Counted from the stretch's first letter, positions 17,209 through 26,686 are shown. The stretch is DNA of 64,000 nt from Rhodococcus sp. 06-235-1A (GCF_002258785.1 NZ_NOYI01000027.1:541644-605643); one strand, 5' to 3'. Numbers and translations: made by a program. The notes: generated by a model from the letters alone, not told the origin.

Positions 17209-17613
17209 TCATTCGAGCCGGAGTAGCCCCGCGGTTGTTTCTCTGAATCCGCATCCGGCAGAATAGAACTCGTGTAGATGTGGTTCGTAGTCCACATGTA
17301 CCCACTCGATCCCTGACCCTCGCAGATCCGCGACGATGCGTGCTACGAGGGTAGTTCCGATGCCGCGCCGTTGCAGCGCAGGGTCGACGACGGTGTCGAG
17401 GAGGAAGGCGTGTCTGCCTCCATCCCAGACCGCGTGTACGAACCCACACAGCTGGCCGTGGGTGAACGCGCCCACCCACGATTTACTGTGCGTGTCCAGT
17501 CTGGCCCGCCACGGAGTGAGTTCGTACTCTCCGCCGAATGCTCTCTGATGAAGCTGCGACAGCTCGGCGTCATCGACGGGAAAGTTGACCCGGTAGTGCA
17601 GAGATTCGCTCAC
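17209..17613 (-). CDS. GNAT family N-acetyltransferase
   Basis: A 134-residue single GNAT domain. Motif A (DTVVDPALQRRGIGTTLVARIV, acetyl-CoA pyrophosphate loop RRGIGT) is clear, and the C-terminal YSAGCGFRET is the usual beta-bulge region. The substrate is unknown. The start is the GTG at 17613, with AGAGGAG 11 bases upstream; the open frame extends further back but that part is not protein-like. 145 bases separate it from the next gene upstream, with nothing recognisable. Confidence 0.88.
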   Translation of the reverse strand: MSESLHYRVNFPVDDAELSQLHQRAFGGEYELTPWRARLDTHSKSWVGAFTHGQLCGFVHAVWDGGRHAFLLDTVVDPALQRRGIGTTLVARIVADLRGSGIEWVHVDYEPHLHEFYSAGCGFRETTAGLLRLE

Positions 17614-17758
17614 CGATGGATCCACTCCTCTGGGTAGTGCATTTCCAGTGACCGCCCATCCGAGAGTTCGACTGCGCGCAGATCGAGATCGACTGTGTTC
17701 GCTCACTTCGGCTGGCTTCACCATCGATCTCAGGCCTGACAATGGCAACTCGATTGGG

Positions 17759-18931
17759 CTATTTCTTCCCCCGCAGCTTCTTCTCCAACGGAGTCGGGAA
17801 CGACGGGACCACCGCGGTGCCGTCGAGCAGGGCGGTGAGTCGTTCGGCCTCGGCTCCAGCGGCTTTGGATACCGTCGAGCCGACGTCTTCGAGGAACTCG
17901 GTGGCCACCTCACCGGATCCGGTCACAGCCCAACCCCCGACGATGCGACCCCCGGACCAGATGGTCGGACCGATGTTGCCGAAAGTGTCGAACAGCGGTG
18001 CCTTGTGCTCACCGAGATACCAGGCGCGGTGTTTCCATCCCATCGGTGTGGGATCCAGTGCGGGCAGCAACATGACGCTCGTACCGGCGGGTTTGTCGAA
18101 GGTAGTGCCGGTCAACATGATTCCGTCGCCCTCGGTCAGTTCGACTGCCACGGTGTCCAGGCCTGAGACCGCCCCACGAGTCTGAGTCTTGTTCCAGCCC
18201 GTCCACCACTGCAGGTCGTCGAGCGTCGCCGGTCCGAATGCTTCGAGCCAGCGTCGGGCAAGTTCGGCGCGTGCCTCGGTTTCGTCGAGATCAGGAATCC
18301 CGTCCGGCCACCAATGGTCGATCGGTGCCCACGCATGCCGCCGAGAAGTCCATGCTCCCCGTGGTTCCACGCGCACCAATTTTCCTTCGGCGGCCATCAT
18401 CACCAACACCTCGGAGGTGACGTATCGCCTGACGTCGTACACCTTGTCGGTCGTTGGTAGCAGCGCCGTCTTGAGGCCGGGGACCACTGCCGACAGCTCC
18501 GCACCGGTGGCAGTACCCATCGAGCGCAGCGCCGCCTCGGTTTCTTCTTCGGTTGCGGCAAGCCAGGATTCGACATTGTCGATCACAGGTTCGGTGGGCA
18601 GCGTCGAGACCTGTTTGACCAAGCGTGCCCGCATGGTGCGCGCAACCCCGAGACTCGCGCCAGCATGAATCATCGGGGCGTCCTCGTGTGCGACGACGAA
18701 CATCGTGCGACGCATCGCCATCAGGCGGACGAGGCTCCGGCGTTCGTACATCGCATCGCGCACATCGGATAGTTCCAGCGATCGAGCACGCGCCAACACC
18801 GAGAGATACACCGTCGCCGGGTCGGTGGCATGCAGTGCGAGCAATGACGACACAACGTCGTCGGCAGTCGAGGCACGGGAGAAGTGCTGCGCAACGAGCC
18901 GATATCGGCGTTGGGCGTCGGTGATCTTCAC
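17759..18931 (-). CDS. Winged-helix DNA-binding protein, AlkZ/YcaQ-like (HTH_42) family
   Basis: 390 residues with the landmarks of the HTH_42/AlkZ-like family: N-terminal LLALHATDPATVYLS, LVRLMAMRRTMFVV, a central winged-helix section and C-terminal LLPALDPTPMGWKHRAWYLG plus WSGGRIVGGWAV. Characterised members (AlkZ, YcaQ) are DNA glycosylases that unhook interstrand crosslinks or protect antibiotic producers; the QxQ or equivalent catalytic motif was not verified here. Four bases separate its start from the stop of the phosphoesterase gene upstream, so they are probably co-transcribed. Confidence 0.8.
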   Translation of the reverse strand: MKITDAQRRYRLVAQHFSRASTADDVVSSLLALHATDPATVYLSVLARARSLELSDVRDAMYERRSLVRLMAMRRTMFVVAHEDAPMIHAGASLGVARTMRARLVKQVSTLPTEPVIDNVESWLAATEEETEAALRSMGTATGAELSAVVPGLKTALLPTTDKVYDVRRYVTSEVLVMMAAEGKLVRVEPRGAWTSRRHAWAPIDHWWPDGIPDLDETEARAELARRWLEAFGPATLDDLQWWTGWNKTQTRGAVSGLDTVAVELTEGDGIMLTGTTFDKPAGTSVMLLPALDPTPMGWKHRAWYLGEHKAPLFDTFGNIGPTIWSGGRIVGGWAVTGSGEVATEFLEDVGSTVSKAAGAEAERLTALLDGTAVVPSFPTPLEKKLRGKK

Positions 18932-18935
18932 GCGA

Positions 18936-19703
18936 TCAGTGTGACGGCTGCTGAGGCTCAGAGCCGACGAAACCGGTGAGAAGAGCGTCGGCGATGGCGT
19001 TCATGCCGTGCGCGCGGGCATCGGCGGCAGCACCGACGTGGTCGTACTCGACCAGCTCGAACGAGACCGTCCAGCTGCCTCTGCCGTGATCGTCGAGTAC
19101 TGCGTAGCGCGCATGCGGCGACCCGGATTCCATGACGTGCGGGTAGGGCTGATCGTCGTCGTACGCGGGGGTGCCGACGCTGCCCGGGTTGACCACGAGT
19201 GTGCCGCTGGGAAGAGTCCATTGGCGCTGTAGGTGGGTGTGCCCGCAGGCAATGACAGATCTGTCGGTGAAACCTGCTGCCCGCTCGAGGATTTCGGCCC
19301 CGGTTGCCTCGCGCGAGCCGTTGGCGTCCACCGAGTGCAGGAAATATTGCTGATCGTCGGTGGGTGTTCCGTGCACAGCCAGGATTCCGTGGCCCAGCTC
19401 GAGTGAGAATGGCAGCGAGCCCAGCCACTGTCGATGCTCGTCGTCGAGTCGATCATGAGCGTGCCGATCCCAGCTACCCATGGACTCGCGGTCCTGCTCG
19501 AGCAGATAGCGATCGTGGTTGCCGGCGATAGTGGGAAAGCCCAGCGCCATCAGCCGGTCCGCAGTCCGACGCGGATGCAGTCCGCCGGACAGTAGATCGC
19601 CGAGGTTCACCACCGAGTCGACGCGTTGCCGGTCGATGTCGTCGAGGACGGCGTCGAGCGCCGCGATGTTGCCGTGAATATCGGCAATGAGAGCTACTCG
19701 CAC
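18936..19703 (-). CDS. Metallophosphoesterase (calcineurin-like, YfcE/MJ0936 type)
   Basis: About 255 residues with the dinuclear-metal signature blocks DIHGNIAALD, NLGDLLSGG, AGNHDRYL, ACGHTHLQ and VVNPGSVGTP. Such enzymes hydrolyse phosphodiesters or nucleotides; the substrate is not evident. I place the start at the GTG at 19703 (VALIADIHGN follows immediately); a GTG at 19709 is equally possible. The longer open frame to 19808 lacks any protein-like sequence. It is probably in an operon with the AlkZ-like gene. Confidence 0.9.
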   Translation of the reverse strand: MRVALIADIHGNIAALDAVLDDIDRQRVDSVVNLGDLLSGGLHPRRTADRLMALGFPTIAGNHDRYLLEQDRESMGSWDRHAHDRLDDEHRQWLGSLPFSLELGHGILAVHGTPTDDQQYFLHSVDANGSREATGAEILERAAGFTDRSVIACGHTHLQRQWTLPSGTLVVNPGSVGTPAYDDDQPYPHVMESGSPHARYAVLDDHGRGSWTVSFELVEYDHVGAAADARAHGMNAIADALLTGFVGSEPQQPSH

Positions 19704-19872
19704 AACCACAGGATTCCAGCGTGGGCATACGACTGCAACACGGCAGCCCGAGGCGAGTGTTGGAGATTTCGCCCTCGGGACTCCGCATTCGGTGGGTGGT
19801 TTCTCCATAGACCCTTGCTTGGCATACTCATAACGTGGTCCAGGTCACTTTCGCCCGAGGAAAGCCGAGCCC

Positions 19873-21234
19873 ATGCCTGCAATCACGTCGAAGCCCGAGA
19901 TCGAGACGAGGGTGGTCAAGAAGGTCGCCCGACGCATCATCCCGTTTCTCGGCTTGGCCTACTTCGTCAACTATCTCGATCGCACCAACATCGGTCTCGC
20001 CAAGCTGACCATGAGCGACGAATTGGGCCTCACCGAAACGATGTTCGGTCTGGCGTCGGGACTGTTCTTCATCGGATACCTGCTGTTCGAGGTGCCCAGT
20101 AATTTGGCGCTGCACAAATTCGGTGCCAGACGGTGGATCGCCCGCATCATGGTGTCGTGGGGAATTGTGGCCGCCGCCATGGCATTCGTGCCGACAGCAG
20201 GTTGGCTGTACGGGCTGCGGGTGCTACTCGGTATCGCCGAGGCCGGCTTCTTCCCCGGGGTGTTGCTGTACATGACGATGTGGTTTCCGCGCGCGTACCG
20301 AGTCCGTTTGATGGGCCTGTTCATGCTGGCACTGCCGGTGTCGTCGGCGCTCGGTGCGCCCCTGTCCAGTGCGATCATTCAGTACATGGACGGGCTGTTC
20401 GGACTGTCGGGGTGGCGGGTGATGTTCCTCCTCGAGGGCATCCCCGCGGTCCTGCTCGGAGTGGTCACCTGGTTCTATCTCACGGATCGACCGTCCCAGG
20501 CGAAGTGGCTCACCGTCGACGAGAAGGACTGGCTTACCACCGAATTGGAGTCCGAGGACGCTGTGAAGGACGGGCACATCAGCGGTTCGGTCAAGCGCGC
20601 TCTCGGTGACGTCCGGGTCTGGATGCTCGGCTTGGTGTACTTCGGCATCACCTACGGTCTCTACTCCCTGAGTTTCTTTCTGCCCAGCATCGTCGCGGGA
20701 TTCAAGCAGACGTTCGATACCGACTTCTCCCTCGTGACAACGGGTCTCATCGTGGCCGTACCGTTCGCAGTGGGCGCAGTGGCGATGGTGCTCTGGAGTC
20801 GACACTCGGACCGGACCGGCGAGCGAACTTGGCACGTGGCGATTCCCACCCTGATCGGTGCGATCTCGATTCCGTTTGCGCTGTACATGGATTCACCGTT
20901 CACCACCATGATCGCGGTAACGGTCAACGCCGTGGGGGTGTTCTGTGCACTACCTGTGTTCTGGTACCTGCCCAGTACGTTCCTCACCGGAGCTGGGGCA
21001 GCGGCTGGTATTGCTGTGATCAACTCGGTCGGCAACACATCGGGGTTCGGTGCCCCGTACGTGACCGGGTGGCTGCTCGACGCCACCGGTAACGCCAAAG
21101 CGGGCCTGTGGGTCGTCGGCGGGGTCATGCTGATGGCGGTAGTGCTGGTGATCGCTCTGCGCAGTCGAATGGGAGTGCGCTCCGAGAGCAATACGGAAGC
21201 AGTCAACGGTCTTCAGAGGGCAGCACGGTCGTGA
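19873..21234 (+). CDS. MFS transporter, anion:cation symporter (phthalate/hydroxyphenylacetate permease-like)
   Basis: 453 residues and about 12 hydrophobic segments. The N-terminus (RIIPFLGLAYFVNYLDRTNIGLAKL) is the signature of the ACS family, with the YLDRTNIG motif, followed by FFIGYLLFEVPSNL and GLGIAEAGFFPG-like text. These permeases import organic anions such as phthalate, hexuronates or hydroxyphenylacetate. No catabolic gene is adjacent, so the substrate is open. Confidence 0.92.
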   Translation: MPAITSKPEIETRVVKKVARRIIPFLGLAYFVNYLDRTNIGLAKLTMSDELGLTETMFGLASGLFFIGYLLFEVPSNLALHKFGARRWIARIMVSWGIVAAAMAFVPTAGWLYGLRVLLGIAEAGFFPGVLLYMTMWFPRAYRVRLMGLFMLALPVSSALGAPLSSAIIQYMDGLFGLSGWRVMFLLEGIPAVLLGVVTWFYLTDRPSQAKWLTVDEKDWLTTELESEDAVKDGHISGSVKRALGDVRVWMLGLVYFGITYGLYSLSFFLPSIVAGFKQTFDTDFSLVTTGLIVAVPFAVGAVAMVLWSRHSDRTGERTWHVAIPTLIGAISIPFALYMDSPFTTMIAVTVNAVGVFCALPVFWYLPSTFLTGAGAAAGIAVINSVGNTSGFGAPYVTGWLLDATGNAKAGLWVVGGVMLMAVVLVIALRSRMGVRSESNTEAVNGLQRAARS

Positions 21235-21302
21235 GGTGCTCGTAGGCTGCAAACACGAACGTTCCTGGACGCCCTCGGTCCTCTGTTTGGGACACTGTTC
21301 TC

Positions 21303-22001
21303 GTGAACGATGTGGACCTCGACCCAACGGAAATGAAGAGACTCCTGCCCGACTTCAGTTCCGCCGAGGTCGAGCGGCTCCTGAAGGCGACCCGTCCAAG
21401 CTCGGTAACTCACCAATGGGCCCGGCTGACACGGCTTCTGACGGCGAATCTGGGGGTCCAGTATTTCGGTGCCTCCGACGAAGCGATCGCAGAAGCCGAG
21501 GCCGCGACGTGTCCGTGGCCCGAAGAAGTGAGGGAACTCTACCGATGTGTCGAACGAGCTGATGACCGCCGGGGCATGCTGCTCTTGCCTCCGAACTTCG
21601 AGCTGTTGTCACTTTCGCAGGTCGAGAAGACTCACGCGTTCTGGGATCAGTCCAACAGAAACCCCGAATACGGAGCGACGGCCGACCTCGATGCCGAGAT
21701 GAACAAACCTGCCGGGTCCGCCGCCCGCGCGATGCTGCCGGGGTTCGTTCCGTTCGCCAAAGATGACGCTGCCACACTGTTCGTCGACACTCGCTCGGGT
21801 CCGCTTCACGGTTGCGTCAATATGTGGCCGGATGCAGACGTGGCATGGCGGCCACCGATCTGGCGGTCGGTGAGCGCGATGCTCGAAGACTTGAATTTCT
21901 CGCTGGAGCGCAACACACCGATCGCGATGCGGATCTCGCTGTGGAGCCAATTCCAGCCGTACGTCGAGGGAGATCGGCTGGTGTGGGAATGGCTTGCGTG
22001 A
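21303..22001 (+). CDS. SMI1/KNR4-like (SUKH superfamily) protein
   Basis: 232 residues. The pattern WPEEVRELYRCVERADDRRG, LLPPNFELLSLSQV, FVPFAKDDAATLFVD and GPLHGCVNMW matches the SMI1/KNR4 fold. The usual order is present: N-terminal helix pair, [LIP]P.W-type segment, DG/DD-rich strand region. Many bacterial SUKH proteins are immunity proteins against polymorphic toxins, while others are general interaction modules. No toxin gene is seen nearby. GTG start; it sits alone 68 bases after the MFS gene. Confidence 0.75.
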   Translation: MNDVDLDPTEMKRLLPDFSSAEVERLLKATRPSSVTHQWARLTRLLTANLGVQYFGASDEAIAEAEAATCPWPEEVRELYRCVERADDRRGMLLLPPNFELLSLSQVEKTHAFWDQSNRNPEYGATADLDAEMNKPAGSAARAMLPGFVPFAKDDAATLFVDTRSGPLHGCVNMWPDADVAWRPPIWRSVSAMLEDLNFSLERNTPIAMRISLWSQFQPYVEGDRLVWEWLA

Positions 22002-22124
22002 GTGATAGCTTGCCGCCACACGGCAGTTACTCGCTGTTGAGAAGAGTCCGCCGGCTTCACGTGGTCCAATTTTACTGGCCAAAGTCACTGGGAAGTACTA
22101 CGACAATGGCATCGAGGGCCACCG

Positions 22125-22382
22125 TTGGTGGCGCTGATCCTTGTCGGTTCGATCAGCGAGATCCTTTTCTCGGGCGGCCGGTTGCGTCGAACGAGGGCAC
22201 TTATTCTGTTGCCAGTGGCGATCTTTCAGCTGCAGTATGTGCTGTTTTTCTTGTACGCCCCGGATCCGAGATTGTTACCGGGTATCGCCAGCGCTGCGCT
22301 GATAATGGTGGCTGCTGTAGTCGCGCTCGAGAGACACGGTCCCGAAATGTCTTCTGAATCTTCGTTGTCGACGGGGTGGTGA
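22125..22382 (+). CDS. Small predicted membrane protein (N-terminus uncertain)
   Basis: 85 residues with two hydrophobic stretches (LLPVAIFQLQYVLFFLY and IASAALIMVAAVVAL) linked by a basic GGRLRRTRA loop. TTG (22125) or GTG (22128) follows GAGGGCC. The same frame is open back to 22041 and reads like protein there (e.g. FTWSNFTGQSHWEV) but lacks a start codon, so the true N-terminus may have been lost by mutation. No family recognised. Confidence 0.45.
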   Translation: MVALILVGSISEILFSGGRLRRTRALILLPVAIFQLQYVLFFLYAPDPRLLPGIASAALIMVAAVVALERHGPEMSSESSLSTGW

Positions 22383-22457
22383 TGCCACGTCGCTTCACGG
22401 CCGAGCCGGCACTTCGCGGCCGTCGGTCGTGTGCACGACGACGGCCGGCGCACCCGT

Positions 22458-22475
22458 TTCAGGCTCTCGCCTGAA
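22458..22475. terminator. Hairpin between convergent genes
   Basis: TTCAGGC-TCTC-GCCTGAA is a perfect 7-base stem with a 4-base loop, lying between the convergent genes ending at 22382 (+) and 22528 (-). There is no T-run, so its role as a terminator is tentative. Confidence 0.4.
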
Positions 22476-22527
22476 GTCCCATCGGGCCGGTTTCCAGCGC
22501 CCGGACAAACAAGTAAGTCGGGATCGG

Positions 22528-23094
22528 TTACATTCGTCGACTCGAGACCTGTTTGCCGTCGACGCGGATCGTGGGAAGCCATGTCGCCAAGGTGCGGCCG
22601 AGCGTGGCGACCATGCGTGGTCCGAAGACGCACAAGGTGCGTTCCCACGGGTGGCCGAAGGTCCCTTCGGTGAATCCGTCTCGGGCGAAGATGTAGTAGT
22701 CGCCGTTCGGGTGGACGGGAACACGCCATTCTGCGTTCTCGGCCGCTTCGGCGTGCGCTTCGGCGTCGAAGCTGTAGCACGGGTGTTGCCAGTCCAGGAC
22801 CACGAAGGTGGGGTCGGCCGAGAACTCGGTGACGAAGCAGCGCAACGCTTCCGCGTTGATCGCGTCGGCACGGGCAGACCACGAGGCCGTCGTGCGGACG
22901 GCATGGGCGTCCAGGTCGAAGGTCATGGAGGGTGCAGGCTCGGCAATGGCCGGCCACGACTCAGGTTCGGTCCCGGGGCGAAACCCGAATTTACTCGTGA
23001 ACTCCGACCAGCGCTCCGTTTCTGCAGTTCGGTCGAGTTCGGTCCACCCGATGGGTAGCGCAGCTCCGAAGTCCATGGTCAGCTTGGTCGTCAT
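22528..23094 (-). CDS. DUF2716 family protein
   Basis: 188 residues. The block VVLDWQHPCYSF, then WRVPVHPNGDYYIFARDGF, then TFGHPWERTLCVFG, is characteristic of DUF2716, a family of unknown function found in actinobacteria and bacilli. I chose the ATG at 23094 (AGGAC 9 bases upstream); the open frame reaches 23181 but overlaps the promoter of the divergent small membrane gene. It lies in the same accessory patch as the SMI1/KNR4 gene. Confidence 0.75.
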   Translation of the reverse strand: MTTKLTMDFGAALPIGWTELDRTAETERWSEFTSKFGFRPGTEPESWPAIAEPAPSMTFDLDAHAVRTTASWSARADAINAEALRCFVTEFSADPTFVVLDWQHPCYSFDAEAHAEAAENAEWRVPVHPNGDYYIFARDGFTEGTFGHPWERTLCVFGPRMVATLGRTLATWLPTIRVDGKQVSSRRM

Positions 23095-23155
23095 TGTTCT
23101 ATTGTCCTTGGCCTGAGAGACTGCGCTGACCGGAATCGGAAGGGGAGACGGATAC

Positions 23156-23479
23156 ATGGTGCTTGCGTTGTGTGCCATCACGTTCGCTGTTCTGATTCAC
23201 GTCGTAGCCGCTCGAATCGCCGCTCGTGAGAACTACGGCCGTAGGTTGCCAGCCGTGAACGGCTCGTATCCGGTCAGACCTGCCCGATGGGTCCGACGTG
23301 CTCAATCTGCCGGATGGATATCGAGCATTGTCGGTGCGCTACAACTGGGCAATCATTTGTGGCTGACCGAGCCGTGGCTGGCGATGGGTCTCGTGGTGGC
23401 CGTTCTGTTGTTGGTCAACGGCCTCCCGAGTCTGCTGGTGACCGCGCTGCACAACGGCAATCTGCGCACTCAACCGTAA
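23156..23479 (+). CDS. Small three-helix membrane protein, unknown function
   Basis: 107 residues with hydrophobic segments near residues 1-20, 52-72 and 75-98 (LALCAITFAVLIHVVAARIA, then WLAMGLVVAVLLLVNGLPSLLV) and a basic Pro/Arg loop between. GGGGAGACGGATAC precedes the ATG. I do not recognise the family. It is divergent from the DUF2716 gene and ends 13 bases before the convergent GlcD-type gene. Confidence 0.65.
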   Translation: MVLALCAITFAVLIHVVAARIAARENYGRRLPAVNGSYPVRPARWVRRAQSAGWISSIVGALQLGNHLWLTEPWLAMGLVVAVLLLVNGLPSLLVTALHNGNLRTQP

Positions 23480-23492
23480 GATCTCAGCGCTG

Positions 23493-24866
23493 TCAGGGCG
23501 CGAACACCTTGCCCGGGTTCAGGATTCCTTGTGGATCCAGCGCATTTTTGACCGCGCGGTGCATGTCCAACACCACCGGGTCGAGTTCCTGCACCAGACC
23601 GTCCATCTTGAGTAGCCCCACTCCGTGCTCGCCGGTCACGGTGCCGCCGAGTTCCAGAGCAGCGTCGATGATCTCGGCAAAGGCGGCCTGCGCTCGCTCG
23701 CGCGCCGGAAGGTCGTCGTGCGAAGTGATGAGCAACGGATGCAGGTTCCCGTCGCCCGCGTGTGCGATATTGGCGATGGTCGTCTCGTAGCGAAGGCCGA
23801 TCTGTTCGATGCGGGAAAGCATCTCGGGCACATGCTTCTTCGGTACGCACACGTCCTCCGTCAGTACCGGGCCCAGGCGCTCCATCGCCGGATACGCCAA
23901 CCGTCGGGCTGCGAACAGCGCGTCGGCCTCCTCCTGATCGGTCGAGACCGCAGACCACGTGGCCCCGGCCTCGTCGAAGCACGAGAGCATCTTCTCGGCT
24001 TCCTGGTCTCCGATGAGACCGGGATCGTCGATCCGTCCGAGCAACACCACGTTCGCCTCGACCGACAGGCCCATGTTCTTCCAGGCGTCGACGGCGATGA
24101 GGCACTGTTTGTCGATCAATTCCAGTGCGGACGGGGTCAAACCGGCTGCGGCCACTGCAGCGACGGCCCGCCCGGCGTCGACGATCGAATCGAAATAGCC
24201 GGCCACGGTCCGTTGCGGGTCCTGGAGCGGGCGCAGCTTGAGGGTCACCTCTGTGATGATCCCGAGGGTGCCCTCCGATCCGACCATCAGACCCGCAAGA
24301 TCGTAGCCGGCAACACCTTTCGCAGTCTTACGTCCGAGCCTCACCAGTTCTCCGGTACCGGTGACGACCTGCATGCCCATCACGTAATCGCGAGTGACGC
24401 CGTACTTCACGCAGCACAATCCGCCGGCGTTGGTGGCGACGTTGCCGCCGATGGTCGACCACGGGGCGCTGGCCGGATCCGGGGGATACCACAGACCCTG
24501 CTCGGCGACGGCTGCGCGCAGGTGATCGTTGACGACCCCGGGCTCGACGACGGCGTAGCGCTCGAGCTGGTCGATCTCCTTGATCGCATCCATGCCGTCG
24601 AGGGCGAGCACGACGCATCCCTCGGTGGCGTTCGCGCCACCGGACAGTCCGGTGCCCGCTCCGCGAGTGACGACGGGTGTGCCGTCGGCCAGACAGGCGC
24701 GAACGACAGCCTGCACTTCCTCCGCACTGCGAGGCCGCACGACGGCGACCGGCGTCGAATACGGGGCCCATTCGGCCTCGTCGTGCTGATAGGAAGCGAT
24801 GACGTCCGGGTCGACCACGATTCGATCCGCGGGCAGGACCTCGGACAATTGTTCGACAAGCGACAT
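23493..24866 (-). CDS. FAD-binding oxidase, GlcD / D-lactate dehydrogenase type
   Basis: About 457 residues. The FAD-binding type 4 (PCMH) domain shows TRGAGTGLSGGAN, STIGGNVATNAGG and GSEGTLGIITEVTLKL. The C-terminal FAD-linked oxidase domain has AHAGDGNLHPL and the terminal GEHGVGLLK...DPQGILNPGKVF. It oxidises a 2-hydroxy acid such as glycolate or D-lactate (substrate inferred from family). ATG at 24866. It is divergent from a GAF-PucR regulator 50 bases away, which probably controls it. Confidence 0.93.
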   Translation of the reverse strand: MSLVEQLSEVLPADRIVVDPDVIASYQHDEAEWAPYSTPVAVVRPRSAEEVQAVVRACLADGTPVVTRGAGTGLSGGANATEGCVVLALDGMDAIKEIDQLERYAVVEPGVVNDHLRAAVAEQGLWYPPDPASAPWSTIGGNVATNAGGLCCVKYGVTRDYVMGMQVVTGTGELVRLGRKTAKGVAGYDLAGLMVGSEGTLGIITEVTLKLRPLQDPQRTVAGYFDSIVDAGRAVAAVAAAGLTPSALELIDKQCLIAVDAWKNMGLSVEANVVLLGRIDDPGLIGDQEAEKMLSCFDEAGATWSAVSTDQEEADALFAARRLAYPAMERLGPVLTEDVCVPKKHVPEMLSRIEQIGLRYETTIANIAHAGDGNLHPLLITSHDDLPARERAQAAFAEIIDAALELGGTVTGEHGVGLLKMDGLVQELDPVVLDMHRAVKNALDPQGILNPGKVFAP

Positions 24867-24916
24867 GGATACGACTTTAGCTGTGACGCGCGTCTCGGCC
24901 AATGTAGGTTTTCTCT

Positions 24917-26686
24917 ATGTCCTCTGCGAAGTCATGGATGGAATTGCTGCTCGACGACGCGTCCGTCGACCAGCTGGAAGCCCATCGCGGAAACTATCCC
25001 GGTGCCGAGGCGCATGCTGCGCTCCGGCTGCGCACACTGCTCGATCAGCGCAAACAGCGCAGCACCGAACTCTCGGCGCTCAACGACATCGCGGTGCGCC
25101 TGACTACTGTGCGCGACAATCGCATTCTGTTGCAGGAAGTGGTGGACCAGGCGCGCAGGCTCCTGGGTGTGGATCTGGCCTACATGGGCTCGGTGTACGG
25201 GGACGAGTTCGTCATCGAGGTCACCAGTGGTGCTCTGACACCGAAGCTCGTGGGTATCAGGCTCACGCTCGACGAGGGGCTCGTAGGGCTGATCGTGCGC
25301 GGTGCCTCGCCGTCATGGACACCCGACTACCAGAGCGAACCTGCATTTCGGCACATCACGGGAGCGGACAGTGCTGCGCGGTCGGAGAACATGCGCGGAT
25401 TACTGGGCGTACCGCTCCGGGTGGGCGACCGCGTGATCGGCGCACTGTTCGCGTGCAAGCGGCAGGAGCGGGATTTCGCGGACAGTGAGATCGCTCTGCT
25501 GTCGGCACTGGCCGCACATGCGGCCATCGCCATCGAGAACGTGCGGGCGATCGACAAGCTCGAAACGCTCAATGCTGAATTGTCGCTCCGCACTGTCGAA
25601 TTGGAACAGACCGTGCAGTGGGACCGCACCTTGACCCAGGTCGTGCTCCAAGGGGGCGGTGTGCGGAGCCTGGTTCGGGAGGTGGCGTCGGCCACCGAGC
25701 GCCCGGCGTACTTCCTGGCCGATGGCGCGTCTGTGCCGGTTGCCCTGGAGGACAGAGCGATTCAGGTCGACGCCTTGGTCGAACGCTGCCGGGCGGGCGC
25801 TGATACCGCCGTCGACGACGAGATCACCGCGCGTCGGGTGGTGGCTGCCGGGCGCTTTCTGGGGGTGTTGATCTCGGTCGGACCGGACGACGACCAGACC
25901 CACCTACTTCTCGATCGGGCTGTGCCTGCCATCGCGCTGTCGTTGGCCGAGGAGCGCGCGGCGGCGGAGTCTGCACGCCGGGCGCAGGACGCGTTTCTGC
26001 TCGACCTGCTGCTCCATCCGACGTCGACGCCCGAGGACGAACGCAGGCAGTTCCACCGTGCCGGACTGACCCCGGACGTGACGTATTGTGTGGCGGTCGC
26101 GCAGGGCAACGCGTCGAGAGCCGAACTGGAAGCCGTCGCGCTGACACCGGGATCAGTTGTTGCAGAGCAGGGTTCGAGGGTCTTGCTGGTCGTTCCCGCT
26201 CGCGAGTCCGCTGCCGTTCGGCGCATGATCACCACCCGTGCCACCGTGGGAATCTCCGAGCCCGCGCGAGGTGCCGACGCTCTGGCGACGGCGTTCCGAG
26301 AGGCGCAACAGACTGCTGACGTGCTGACGACTCTCGGCAGAGATGGAGAAGTGTCCTCGGCGCGCGGCCTGGGGATCTATCGAATCCTGCTGAGCCACCT
26401 GGCCCGTGAGCACTTGGACGAACTGACCGAGGACAAGCTCGGGCCGCTGCTCGCCGAGCAGACCAAGCGCGGAGTCCCATTGATGGAGACGTTGTCGACG
26501 TATCTGGCCCACGGCCGGCATCATTCGGCTACCGCGTCGAGCTTGGGGGTGCACGTCAATACGCTCTACCAACGGCTCGAGGCGATCGACCGGCTGATCG
26601 GTACCCAGTGGCGCGACCCGGACGATGCTCTCGATCTTCAGGTGCTGATGCGGTTGCGACGATCGGCCGACCTGCTGGGTCTGTGA
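24917..26686 (+). CDS. GAF domain-containing PucR/CdaR-family transcriptional regulator
   Basis: 589 residues: an N-terminal helical segment, a GAF domain (residues ~65-215, LLGVPLRVGDRVIGALFACKR), a middle GGDEF-like/CdaR region, and a C-terminal PucR HTH (TLSTYLAHGRHHSATASSLG, VHVNTLYQRL). Members sense small molecules and activate adjacent catabolic genes. TAGGTT 6 bases before the ATG suggests a leaderless transcript. The divergent GlcD-type oxidase is the likely target. The substrate is not deducible. Confidence 0.93.
   Translation: MSSAKSWMELLLDDASVDQLEAHRGNYPGAEAHAALRLRTLLDQRKQRSTELSALNDIAVRLTTVRDNRILLQEVVDQARRLLGVDLAYMGSVYGDEFVIEVTSGALTPKLVGIRLTLDEGLVGLIVRGASPSWTPDYQSEPAFRHITGADSAARSENMRGLLGVPLRVGDRVIGALFACKRQERDFADSEIALLSALAAHAAIAIENVRAIDKLETLNAELSLRTVELEQTVQWDRTLTQVVLQGGGVRSLVREVASATERPAYFLADGASVPVALEDRAIQVDALVERCRAGADTAVDDEITARRVVAAGRFLGVLISVGPDDDQTHLLLDRAVPAIALSLAEERAAAESARRAQDAFLLDLLLHPTSTPEDERRQFHRAGLTPDVTYCVAVAQGNASRAELEAVALTPGSVVAEQGSRVLLVVPARESAAVRRMITTRATVGISEPARGADALATAFREAQQTADVLTTLGRDGEVSSARGLGIYRILLSHLAREHLDELTEDKLGPLLAEQTKRGVPLMETLSTYLAHGRHHSATASSLGVHVNTLYQRLEAIDRLIGTQWRDPDDALDLQVLMRLRRSADLLGL

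Noticed and set aside
19848..19867. CRP-like site before the MFS gene (CGTGG-N6-TCACT)
   Set aside because: Three mismatches to TGTGA-N6-TCACA; not above chance in such sequence.
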